A program made the position numbers and the translations under genes. Under the pieces are notes generated by a model. That model was not told the DNA's origin. It was given only the letters and a program-made list of their open reading frames with translations, and searched no databases. Below are positions 42,161-49,720 of a stretch of 64,000 bases of DNA, piece by piece. This DNA comes from UBA1756 sp045132235 (lineage in GTDB: Bacteria; Bacteroidota; Bacteroidia; Bacteroidales; WCHB1-69): contig JBGURX010000012.1 of NCBI GenBank assembly GCA_045132235.1, positions 5,678 through 69,677 on the forward strand, in the 5' to 3' direction. Positions within the stretch are counted from its first letter, which is position 1; every line of letters starts with the position of its first letter.

Positions 42161-44005
42161 ATGATTAACTCAGAAGAGAAAAAGCCTAAAAGAAGGCGTA
42201 TTGTTGCTGACAAGACTCCTGTTGCGACATCCAATGCAAAAAAAGTCAACACTTTAGTATCTGTAGCGGAAGAAGTTTCCAAGATGGACAAAACCACTGA
42301 AGAAGCTCCGATGCCCACCATGAGCGTTGCTCCGAGTCCAGAGGCAGACCTGCTGCCCGCAGCAGTTGGCGACACCTTCCAGTTCACGATGACCGCTGCC
42401 CCTGCTGCGCCCGAAGAGGCTGCCCCCGCTCCGAAAAGAAGGGGCCGTGCTCCCAAAAAGGCCGCCGAGCAAGCAGAAAAAACCACGGACATCCAGCTGG
42501 ATGAGGCTCAGATAAAAGCCGAAGAGATTGACCGGATGCAGCTGGCGGAGATGACGCCGGCAGAAGCGGCCGAGCTGGAACCCGTGCAGAAGCCCCGCAG
42601 AGGCCGCAAGCCCAAGAGCGAGGCGGCACCGACCGAGGAAGTCAAGGCTGAGCCCGCAGCAGAGGCCAGCAACGAAACGGCAGCTGAAAAAGCCGCTCCC
42701 GCAGAACCCGCGCAGGAAGCGAAGCACGAGGCCGCTGCCAAGAACCAGCATGATGCCAACCATACGGAAAAATTCCAGCAGAAAGACCGCAACAAGAAGG
42801 GAAAGAACGGCAACAAGCCCTACCAGAACGAAGACCCCGCGCTGAAGGCCGCCCACGCCCAGTGGGATCTGGTGGCCAACTCACAGTACAACGGCCTCGT
42901 CGCTGCCGAGGGCGTGCTGGAAGTGACCGGCGACACCTGCGGCTTCCTGCGCTCCTCCGACTACAACTACCTGAACTCGCCCGACGACATCTTCGTGTCG
43001 GCAGCGCAGATCAAGCAGTATGGCCTCAAGAACGGCGACACCGTGCAGGGACAGATCCGTCCGCCGAGAGAGGGCGAGAAATATTTCCCGTTGGTGAAGG
43101 TGGAGAAAATCAACGGCATGCCGCCGGAGTCCATCCGCGACCGCATCCCCTTCGACTACCTCACCCCGATGTTCCCGAATGAGAAGATCAAGCTGACAGG
43201 GCATCCCGGCGACAACATCTCCACCCGCGTCATCGACCTCTTCGCCCCCATCGGCAAGGGTCAACGCGGACTGATTGTGGCACAGCCGAAAACCGGTAAG
43301 ACCGTGCTGCTGAAGGAGGTGGCCAATGCCATCGCCTACAACCACCCTGAAATCTACCTCATCATCCTGCTCATCGACGAGCGTCCCGAGGAGGTCACCG
43401 ACATGCAGCGCAGCGTGAATGCGGAGGTCATCTCCTCCACCTTCGACGAACCTGCCGAGCGCCATGTGAAGATTGCCAACATCGTGCTGGAGAAGGCCAA
43501 ACGAATGGTGGAATGCAACCGCGACGTCTGCATCCTGCTCGACTCCATCACGCGACTGGCGCGCGCGTACAACACCGTGTCGCCCGCATCCGGCAAAGTG
43601 CTGTCGGGCGGTGTGGAAGCCAACGCCCTGCAGAAGCCCAAACGCTTCTTCGGCGCCGCCCGTAACATCGAAAACGGCGGCTCGCTCACCATCATCGCCA
43701 CCGCCCTCATCGACACCGGATCCCGCATGGACGAGGTGATCTTCGAGGAGTTCAAGGGCACCGGCAACATGGAGCTGCAGCTCGACCGCCGTCTCTCCAA
43801 CAAGCGCATCTATCCGGCCGTGGACATCGTTTCGTCCAGCACACGCCGCGACGACCTGCTGCAGGAACCCGGCGCATTGCAGCGCGTGTGGGTGCTGCGC
43901 AGCCATCTCGCCGACATGACCCCGCTGGAGGCCATGGAGTTTGTGAAGGACAAGATGCAGTACACCAAAACCAACCAGGAGTTCCTCGCCAATATGAACG
44001 AATAA
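42161..44005 (+). CDS. rho: Transcription termination factor Rho with long N-terminal extension
   Basis: 614 residues, against about 420 in E. coli. Residues 1-225 are a low-complexity region rich in Ala, Glu, Lys and Pro with basic patches (PKRRGRAPKK, KPRRGRKPK), ending in a Lys/Asn-rich RNA-binding-like stretch (QQKDRNKKGKNGNKPYQ). Then come the cold-shock-like RNA domain (GVLEVTGDTCGFLRSSDYNYLNSPDDI is its start, split by normal spacing) and the ATPase: QPKTGKT (about 375-385), LLIDERPEEVTDM, LDSITRLARAYN. The extension is typical of Bacteroidota Rho. It has an own promoter with a long leader, and folE follows 12 bases on. Confidence 0.96.
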   Translation: MINSEEKKPKRRRIVADKTPVATSNAKKVNTLVSVAEEVSKMDKTTEEAPMPTMSVAPSPEADLLPAAVGDTFQFTMTAAPAAPEEAAPAPKRRGRAPKKAAEQAEKTTDIQLDEAQIKAEEIDRMQLAEMTPAEAAELEPVQKPRRGRKPKSEAAPTEEVKAEPAAEASNETAAEKAAPAEPAQEAKHEAAAKNQHDANHTEKFQQKDRNKKGKNGNKPYQNEDPALKAAHAQWDLVANSQYNGLVAAEGVLEVTGDTCGFLRSSDYNYLNSPDDIFVSAAQIKQYGLKNGDTVQGQIRPPREGEKYFPLVKVEKINGMPPESIRDRIPFDYLTPMFPNEKIKLTGHPGDNISTRVIDLFAPIGKGQRGLIVAQPKTGKTVLLKEVANAIAYNHPEIYLIILLIDERPEEVTDMQRSVNAEVISSTFDEPAERHVKIANIVLEKAKRMVECNRDVCILLDSITRLARAYNTVSPASGKVLSGGVEANALQKPKRFFGAARNIENGGSLTIIATALIDTGSRMDEVIFEEFKGTGNMELQLDRRLSNKRIYPAVDIVSSSTRRDDLLQEPGALQRVWVLRSHLADMTPLEAMEFVKDKMQYTKTNQEFLANMNE

Positions 44006-44017
44006 TTTTTGAAGAGC

Positions 44018-44620
44018 ATGAAATCTTACGAAAAACAAGAAGTTTTCAAAGCAGAAGAAATCGACGAGCTGTCAGGCCTTTACAAGTCGATGCTCAACAA
44101 TCTGCACGAGAATCCGTACCGCGAGGGACTGGTGAAGACTCCGGAACGTGCCGCCAAGGCCATGAAGTTCCTCACCCACGGCTACGAGATGGACCCGAAA
44201 GCCATTCTGGAGAGCGCACTCTTCAAAGAGGATTACAGCCAGATTGTGGTGGTGAAGGACATTGAGATCTATTCGCTGTGCGAGCACCACCTGCTGCCGT
44301 TTTTCGGCAAAGCGCATGTGGGCTATATCCCCAACGGCACCATTGTGGGGCTCAGCAAGATACCCCGCGTGGTGGAGGCCTTTGCGCGCAGACTACAGCT
44401 GCAGGAGCGCCTTACCTCGCAGATTAAAAGCTGCCTTGAGGAGGTTTTGCACCCGAAGGGAGTGGCCGTTGTGATTGAGGCACAGCACCTTTGCATGTCG
44501 ATGCGCGGCATCCAGAAACAGAATTCTGTGACCACTACTTCCGAGTTCACAGGCGCGTTTCTGACCCAGTGGAACACCCGTCAGGAGTTCATGCACCTGA
44601 TCGGCGCCGACTTACACTAA
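44018..44620 (+). CDS. folE: GTP cyclohydrolase I
   Basis: 200 residues from the ATG at 44018; an in-frame TTG at 44009 is a less likely start. It makes 7,8-dihydroneopterin triphosphate from GTP, the first step to folate or queuosine. Seen: NPYREGLVKTPERAAKA, the zinc site SLCEHHLLPFFGKAHVGYIP (Cys, His, His) and EAQHLCMSMRG (second Cys), plus the GLSKIPRVV loop. The length is normal. It lies between rho (12 bases) and obgE (24 bases), so it is probably cotranscribed with both. All active-site residues look intact. Confidence 0.96.
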   Translation: MKSYEKQEVFKAEEIDELSGLYKSMLNNLHENPYREGLVKTPERAAKAMKFLTHGYEMDPKAILESALFKEDYSQIVVVKDIEIYSLCEHHLLPFFGKAHVGYIPNGTIVGLSKIPRVVEAFARRLQLQERLTSQIKSCLEEVLHPKGVAVVIEAQHLCMSMRGIQKQNSVTTTSEFTGAFLTQWNTRQEFMHLIGADLH

Positions 44621-44644
44621 TACATTTATTATATAATACGACAG

Positions 44645-45649
44645 ATGGCCAGCGAGAACTTCATCGACTTAGTCAACATATTCTGCCGCTCCGGCAATGG
44701 CGGGGCGGGCTCGGCGCACCTCGCCCGCACGGCACAGGACCCCAAGGCGGGTCCCGACGGCGGCGACGGCGGTAAGGGCGGCGACATCATCATGCGCGGC
44801 AACCGCAACCTGTGGACGCTGCTCCACCTCCGCTATACCAAGCACATCTTCGCGGAAGACGGTGGCAACGGCGCCGCCAACCTCTGCTTCGGCAAGAACG
44901 GAAAGAACGCCGTTATCGAAGTGCCCCTCGGCACCATCGCCCGCAGTCAGGAGACGGGCGAGCAGCTCGGCGAGGTGATGGAGGACGGACAGGAAATCAT
45001 CATCATGAAGGGCGGCCGCGGCGGTCAGGGCAACGTGCATTTCAAGAGCGCCACACGGCAGACTCCGCGTTTTGCACAGCCCGGCGAAGAGGGTTACGAG
45101 CAGTGGATAACGCTCGAACTCAAGGTATTGGCCGATGTCGGACTCGTGGGATTTCCCAATGCCGGCAAGTCCACCCTGATCTCCATGCTCTCCAACGCCA
45201 AGCCTAAAATCGCCGACTATCCCTTTACCACTCTCAAGCCCAACCTCGGCATGGTGGCCTACCGCGACTACCAGTCGTTCGTCATCGCCGACATCCCCGG
45301 CATCATCGAGGGAGCCTCCGAAGGCAAGGGCATCGGACTGCGTTTCCTGCGCCATATCGAGCGCAACTCCATCCTGCTTTTCCTCATCCCCATCATCACA
45401 GAGGACATCAAAAAAGAGTACAATATATTATTTAATGAACTCCGTGCCTACAATCCGGAGCTGGTGGACAAAAAGCGCATCATCGCCATCACCAAGTGCG
45501 ACCTTGTTGACGATGACGAGCTGAAGCGCATTCAGAAGAAAGTCAAACTCCCCGACCCCACCATTTTCATCTCCTCCATCTCCAAGAAAAACCTCACACA
45601 GCTGAAAGACATGCTGTGGGACAATCTGCAGGAAGAGGAGAACAAATAG
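44645..45649 (+). CDS. obgE: Obg/CgtA GTPase
   Basis: 334 residues. It is a ribosome-assembly and stress GTPase. Residues 1-158 are the Gly-rich Obg fold (FCRSGNGGAGSAHLARTAQDPKAGPDGGDGGKGGD region in normal spacing; GRGGQGNVHFKSATRQTP). The G domain follows with GFPNAGKST (G1), DYPFTTLKPNLG (G2), DIPGIIEGAS (G3) and ITKCDL (G4). There is little beyond the G domain, so the variable C-terminal domain of some Obg proteins is absent. It is in the folE-obgE-prfB run. Confidence 0.96.
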   Translation: MASENFIDLVNIFCRSGNGGAGSAHLARTAQDPKAGPDGGDGGKGGDIIMRGNRNLWTLLHLRYTKHIFAEDGGNGAANLCFGKNGKNAVIEVPLGTIARSQETGEQLGEVMEDGQEIIIMKGGRGGQGNVHFKSATRQTPRFAQPGEEGYEQWITLELKVLADVGLVGFPNAGKSTLISMLSNAKPKIADYPFTTLKPNLGMVAYRDYQSFVIADIPGIIEGASEGKGIGLRFLRHIERNSILLFLIPIITEDIKKEYNILFNELRAYNPELVDKKRIIAITKCDLVDDDELKRIQKKVKLPDPTIFISSISKKNLTQLKDMLWDNLQEEENK

Positions 45650-45683
45650 ACTATAAACCCTCATCACATAACCCTACAAAACC

Positions 45684-46770
45684 ATGATCATTAGCGAAGA
45701 AATCAAGGATTTGTCAAAGAGACTCAGTGAGTTAAGGAGGTGTCTTTGACGTTGAAGGCAAGAAGAATTTTGTAAAGGAAAAAGAGGAAGTGACGCACCA
45801 GCAGGAGTTTTGGGATGACCCCAAGGCGGCCGAGAAATTGTTCAAGGAGATCAGTCTGGTGAAGTCATGGATTACCGATTTTGAGAAGGCGGAAGAGAAA
45901 TACGAAGAGTGCGCGATGACCTTCGACTTTTTCAACGAGGGCGATGCCACCGAAGCGGAGGTGGAGGAGAGCCTGAAGGCCGCCACGCAGGCCATCGAGA
46001 AGTTGGAGTTCCGCAACATGATGCGCAACGAGGAGGACGTGTTGAATGTCATTCTGACCATCAACTCCGGAGCCGGCGGCACCGAGAGTTGCGACTGGGC
46101 GGAGATGCTGCTGCGCATGTACATCCGCTGGGCAGAACGCAACAAATATAGTGTCAAGCAGTTGGATAGACAGGAGGGAGATGTGGCCGGCATCAAGTCG
46201 GCGACCATTGAGATTGACGGTCCTTATGGGTACGGCTATCTGAAGAGTGAGAGCGGCGTGCACCGGCTGGTGCGCATCTCGCCGTTCGACTCGGCGGCCA
46301 GAAGGCACACTTCATTCGCCTCTGTTTTTGCATATCCCATTGTTAATGAAGATATTAATATAGAAATCAATCCTGCCGATTTGACATGGGACACCTACCG
46401 CAGCAGCGGTCCGGGCGGGCAGAATGTGAACAAAGTGGAGACAGCCGTTCGTTTGCACCATGCGCCGTCGGGCATCATTGTGGAGTGTCAGGAGACGCGC
46501 TTTCAGGCGCAGAACCGCGAGAAGGCCTTGCAGATGTTGAAATCCCAACTGTATCAGATTGAGTTGGAGAAAAAACGAGCGAAACTCAACGAGATAGAGA
46601 GCAGCAAGAAGCGCATCGAGTGGGGTTCGCAGATAAGAAGTTACGTGATGCAGCCTTATAAAATGGTGAAAGACCTCCGCACGCAGTACGAAACTTCGAA
46701 CGTGAATGCGGTGTTGGACGGTGACCTCGACGGCTTCATCAAAGCCTTTTTGATGATGTCGGGAGAGTAA
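45684..46770 (+). CDS. prfB: Peptide chain release factor 2, with programmed +1 frameshift
   Basis: 361 residues when read through the frameshift. From the ATG at 45684, 21 codons end with CTT, then TGA at 45747-45749; shifting by +1 reads GAC at 45748 and the frame stays open to 46770. An AGGAGG stimulator (45735-45740) lies three bases before CTT-TGA, exactly as in E. coli prfB. RF2 reads UGA, so low RF2 favours the shift: autoregulation. The product has the SPF codon-reading tripeptide (ISPFDSAARR) and the catalytic GGQ (SSGPGGQNVNKVE). A GTG at 45790 is only a false start downstream of the shift. Follows obgE by 34 bases. Confidence 0.97.
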
Positions 46771-47018
46771 AATCAGCAACTTTTTGATTTTCTGTTAGAT
46801 GTTGATTTTAAGGGATTTTTAAGAATTATTTTTAATAGAAAAATCCCTCGAAACGCCCATTCTTCTATATACAGAAAAAAATAAAAAACAAGAGAAAAAG
46901 AGGTTTTTTATTCACTTTTTTTTGTTCACTTTTGCATCATTAAAAATGGCGCGTGGATTTTTCACCAACGCCTTAATAGATAAGATTTTATTATTTTAGA
47001 TATTTGTAATCATCACCC
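46771..47018. promoter_or_regulatory. dnaA upstream region with a 10-bp hairpin
   Basis: 248 AT-rich bases. AGGGATTTTT (46811-46820) pairs perfectly with AAAAATCCCT (46839-46848) across an 18-base loop; it may end prfB transcription weakly. TTCACTTTT occurs at 46911 and 46925, the second followed by GCA like a -7 element with CA in place of TA. A 17-codon open frame (46946-46999) precedes dnaA. No consensus DnaA box was found, so no origin is claimed. Confidence 0.45.
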
Positions 47019-48464
47019 ATGACCAACCAACCGACACCTGACCATCAGATCGTATGGCAAAACTGCCTCAACTTCATCAAAGACTGTGTATCCGACAACA
47101 CCTTCAAGATGTGGTTCGCCCCCATCAAATCGGTGTCGTTACAGGGCAACTGCCTCACCGTGGCGTTGCCGAGTCAGGCCTGTTTCGAGTGGTTGGAAAA
47201 GAGTGCCCAGAAAATCATCCGCACGGCCATCCGCAAGGAGCTGGGAGAGAAGGCCCGCCTGAAATACCAGATCCCCATGGCGAAGCCCGTCAACGAGAAG
47301 CCCATCACGGTGACCGTTCCCTCCAGTCCAGTGCTCAACGTGCAGAACCCGCCGAGGATGCCCCGCAACCCGTACGAAAACACCAGCGACGGCAATCCCA
47401 ACCCCGACCTGCTGCCCGGCATCAAGGCGCTCAGCATCCCGAGCAACCTTGTGGACTCGCTGAACTTCGACAACTTCGTGGAGGGCAAGTGCAACCAGTT
47501 CGCCTATCTGGCCGGACAGGCCATCGCCAGCGCAGCCCCCGGTTCCACTCCTTACAACCCCTTCTTCATCTACTCCGACACCGGTCTCGGCAAAACCCAC
47601 CTCGTGCACGCCATCGGTCTGGAAATCAAAGCCAACTTCCCCGACAAGGTGGTGCTGTACGTCAGCTCCGACCTCTTCATGCAGCAATTTCTGGAGGCGT
47701 GCCGCAGCAACAACCGCAACGACTTCATCTACTTCTACCAGAATGTGGATGTGCTCATCATCGACGACATCCAGTTCTTGGCCGACAAAGACAAAACACA
47801 GGAGGCCTTCTTCCATATTTTCAATTATTTGCAGCAAAGAAAGAAGCAGATCATCATCACTGCCGACAAGTCGCCGGCCGACATCACCGGCTTTGAAACC
47901 CGCGTGCTGTACCGTCTGAAATGGAGCCTTGTGGCCGAGCTCACCCCGCCGGACTTCGAGACCCGCATCGCCATCCTCAACAAAAAACTGGAGAACCAGG
48001 GCATCGAGTTCCCGCCCGATGTCACCGAATACCTCGCCCTGCGCGTCACAGCCAACGTGCGCGAGCTGGAGGGTGCCATGATCACCATTCTGGCGCAGGC
48101 CTCCATCAACCACCGCGAAATCACCATCGACCTTGCCAAGGAGATGATCGACAAGTACGTGCGCAGCACCGCGCGGGAGATCTCCATCGAATTCATCCAG
48201 CGCACCGTCGCCGACTACTTCAACATCGCGGTGGACACCATCAACACCTCCACCCGCCGTCGCGAAGTGGCACAGCCCCGCCAGATCTGCATGTATTTCG
48301 CCAAGAAATACACCAAGCTGCCGCTCAGCACCATCGGCAAGAACTGCGGCAACAAGGACCATGCCACCGTGCTGCACGCCTGCCGCGTCATCGCCGACCT
48401 GTACGAGACCGACAAGAAGATGCGCGCCGACATCGATGAGATCGACAAGAAGATGAAACTGTAG
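47019..48464 (+). CDS. dnaA: Chromosomal replication initiator DnaA
   Basis: 481 residues. It binds the origin and melts DNA with ATP. Domain I (1-80) is normal (IVWQNCLNFIKDCVSDNTFKMWF). A short Pro-rich linker follows. The AAA+ domain starts near 145 (LNFDNFVEGKCNQFAY). Its P-loop reads SDTGLGKTH at 186-194, where most DnaA proteins have Gly at the first position (GxxGxGKT); Lys192 and Thr193 are kept. Walker B VLIIDDIQFL follows. Domain IV ends with RRREVAQPRQICMYFAKK and NKDHATVLHACR, the DNA-binding signature. The odd P-loop is noted among the findings. Confidence 0.97.
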   Translation: MTNQPTPDHQIVWQNCLNFIKDCVSDNTFKMWFAPIKSVSLQGNCLTVALPSQACFEWLEKSAQKIIRTAIRKELGEKARLKYQIPMAKPVNEKPITVTVPSSPVLNVQNPPRMPRNPYENTSDGNPNPDLLPGIKALSIPSNLVDSLNFDNFVEGKCNQFAYLAGQAIASAAPGSTPYNPFFIYSDTGLGKTHLVHAIGLEIKANFPDKVVLYVSSDLFMQQFLEACRSNNRNDFIYFYQNVDVLIIDDIQFLADKDKTQEAFFHIFNYLQQRKKQIIITADKSPADITGFETRVLYRLKWSLVAELTPPDFETRIAILNKKLENQGIEFPPDVTEYLALRVTANVRELEGAMITILAQASINHREITIDLAKEMIDKYVRSTAREISIEFIQRTVADYFNIAVDTINTSTRRREVAQPRQICMYFAKKYTKLPLSTIGKNCGNKDHATVLHACRVIADLYETDKKMRADIDEIDKKMKL

Positions 48465-48508
48465 CGTACAAATCTCAGGTTTCTGATGGTTCGTATTTGA
48501 TTATTTCG

Positions 48509-48516
48509 TACTTTTG
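48509..48516 (+). promoter_or_regulatory. -7 element TACTTTTG for the small lipoprotein and yitT
   Basis: TAnnTTTG match 27 bases before the ATG at 48543. Confidence 0.6.
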
Positions 48517-48542
48517 CGGCTGCAAATCTAATTCTCACGAAT

Positions 48543-48722
48543 ATGAAACCGCTGGTCCGCATGCCGCTATTCTTTTTAGGAATCTTGCTGCTGGCATTGT
48601 TCATGGAGGCCTGTGCGCCCAGAATACAAGGGGCACGGCCCCACCGCCGCGACCGCCACTGCGGGTGCGAGAACACCAACACCGCACCGGCCGACACCGT
48701 ATGTTATCTCACCCAAAAATAA
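48543..48722 (+). CDS. Small lipoprotein (59 residues)
   Basis: 59 residues: a basic start, a hydrophobic stretch FFLGILLLALF and a lipobox-like LFMEAC with the lipid Cys at residue 24. The mature part is only 36 residues, rich in Arg and His, with a Cys-Gly-Cys pair (RDRHCGCENTN) and one more Cys near the end. A -7 element lies at the right distance and the stop is 7 bases before the yitT start, so the gene is very probably real. I do not know its function; the three mature cysteines suggest metal binding or disulfides. Confidence 0.68.
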   Translation: MKPLVRMPLFFLGILLLALFMEACAPRIQGARPHRRDRHCGCENTNTAPADTVCYLTQK

Positions 48723-48729
48723 TCCCGAC

Positions 48730-49623
48730 ATGAAACCCGCCACCAAAAGATTGCTCTCAGAGGCTGAAAAATACCTCTTCATCTGCATCGGTCTCGCCGT
48801 CTTTGCCTTCGGCTGGACCTTCTTCCTTATTCCCCACCAGATCACCGGCGGCGGCATCAGCGGTATCTCCGCCATCATCTACTTCGCCTGCGACAAAATC
48901 CCCGTCTCCGTTTCAGCCTTGGTGCTCAACCTCATCCTGATCGGCATCGCGTGGAAAATCCTTGGACGGCGATTCTGCATCGACACGCTCATCTGCTCGG
49001 TGCTCCTGTCGCTGCTGCTGCAAGTCGGGCAGTCGCTGTACACCTTCCTCCTGAACTCTTACGGACACCCCATCATCCCCGACGACCCCTTCATGTGCGC
49101 CATGATCGGGGCGGCGCTGTCGGGACTCGGCATCGGCATCGCCCTCACCAACGGCGGCAATACCGGCGGCACCGACATCATCGTGCTCATGATCGCCAAA
49201 TACCGGCGCGTCTCTTACGGCCGCACCAGCCTCTACCTCAACATTTTCATCGTCCTCTCATCCATCCTCACCACCCACAATCCCGTACTGCTGGTCTATA
49301 GCGCTGTGGTGCTGTTCGTCTATATCATCGTCTCCGACCTCGTCATCGACGGCTACCGGCAGACCTTCCAGTTCATGGTGTTTTCAAAAAAGAACCACGA
49401 GATTGCCGAACGTATCAACAACGAGTTGCACCGTGGCGCCACCTTTTTGAAGGGAACGGGCAGCTACAACCATCAGGACACGGAAGTGCTGCTCATCGTC
49501 TCGCACCGCACCGACCGTGCCAACATCATCCGCATCATCAAGGAGGTGGACAACACCGCTTTCATCTCCATCTCGAAGGTGCAGAGTGTGTTTGGGAAGA
49601 ATTTTGAAGAAATAAAACTGTGA
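48730..49623 (+). CDS. YitT-family membrane protein (DUF161/DUF2179)
   Basis: 297 residues from the ATG at 48730; the in-frame extension to 48613 shadows the small lipoprotein. Residues 20-205 hold five or six membrane helices (FICIGLAVFAFGWTFFLIP; ITGGGISGISAIIYF; GLGIGIALTNGGNTGGTDIIVLMI). Residues ~220-297 form the cytoplasmic DUF2179 domain (GTGSYNHQDTEVLLIVSHRTD). Such proteins may be transporters, but the substrate is unknown. It is cotranscribed with the small lipoprotein and followed by a run of 8-bp tandem repeats. Confidence 0.87.
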   Translation: MKPATKRLLSEAEKYLFICIGLAVFAFGWTFFLIPHQITGGGISGISAIIYFACDKIPVSVSALVLNLILIGIAWKILGRRFCIDTLICSVLLSLLLQVGQSLYTFLLNSYGHPIIPDDPFMCAMIGAALSGLGIGIALTNGGNTGGTDIIVLMIAKYRRVSYGRTSLYLNIFIVLSSILTTHNPVLLVYSAVVLFVYIIVSDLVIDGYRQTFQFMVFSKKNHEIAERINNELHRGATFLKGTGSYNHQDTEVLLIVSHRTDRANIIRIIKEVDNTAFISISKVQSVFGKNFEEIKL

Positions 49624-49624
49624 G

Positions 49625-49679
49625 GGATGCGAGGATACGAGGATGCGAGGATACGAGAATGCGAGATGTGAGGATGGTA
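49625..49679. repeat. 8-bp tandem repeat (GGATRCGA)
   Basis: GGATGCGA and GGATACGA alternate for four exact units from 49625 to 49656, then decay over three more. It follows the yitT stop by one base. Confidence 0.85.
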
Positions 49680-49720
49680 GTTTAGAAATGTAGAATTTTA
49701 GAATAAAAAAAATAGCAAAT

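Noticed and set aside
45790..46770. A separate release-factor gene starting at GTG 45790
   Set aside because: The programmed frameshift at 45747 joins it to the upstream ATG; the N-terminal part is conserved in RF2.
49625..49679. A CRISPR array
   Set aside because: Units are 8 bases and back to back, with no spacers.
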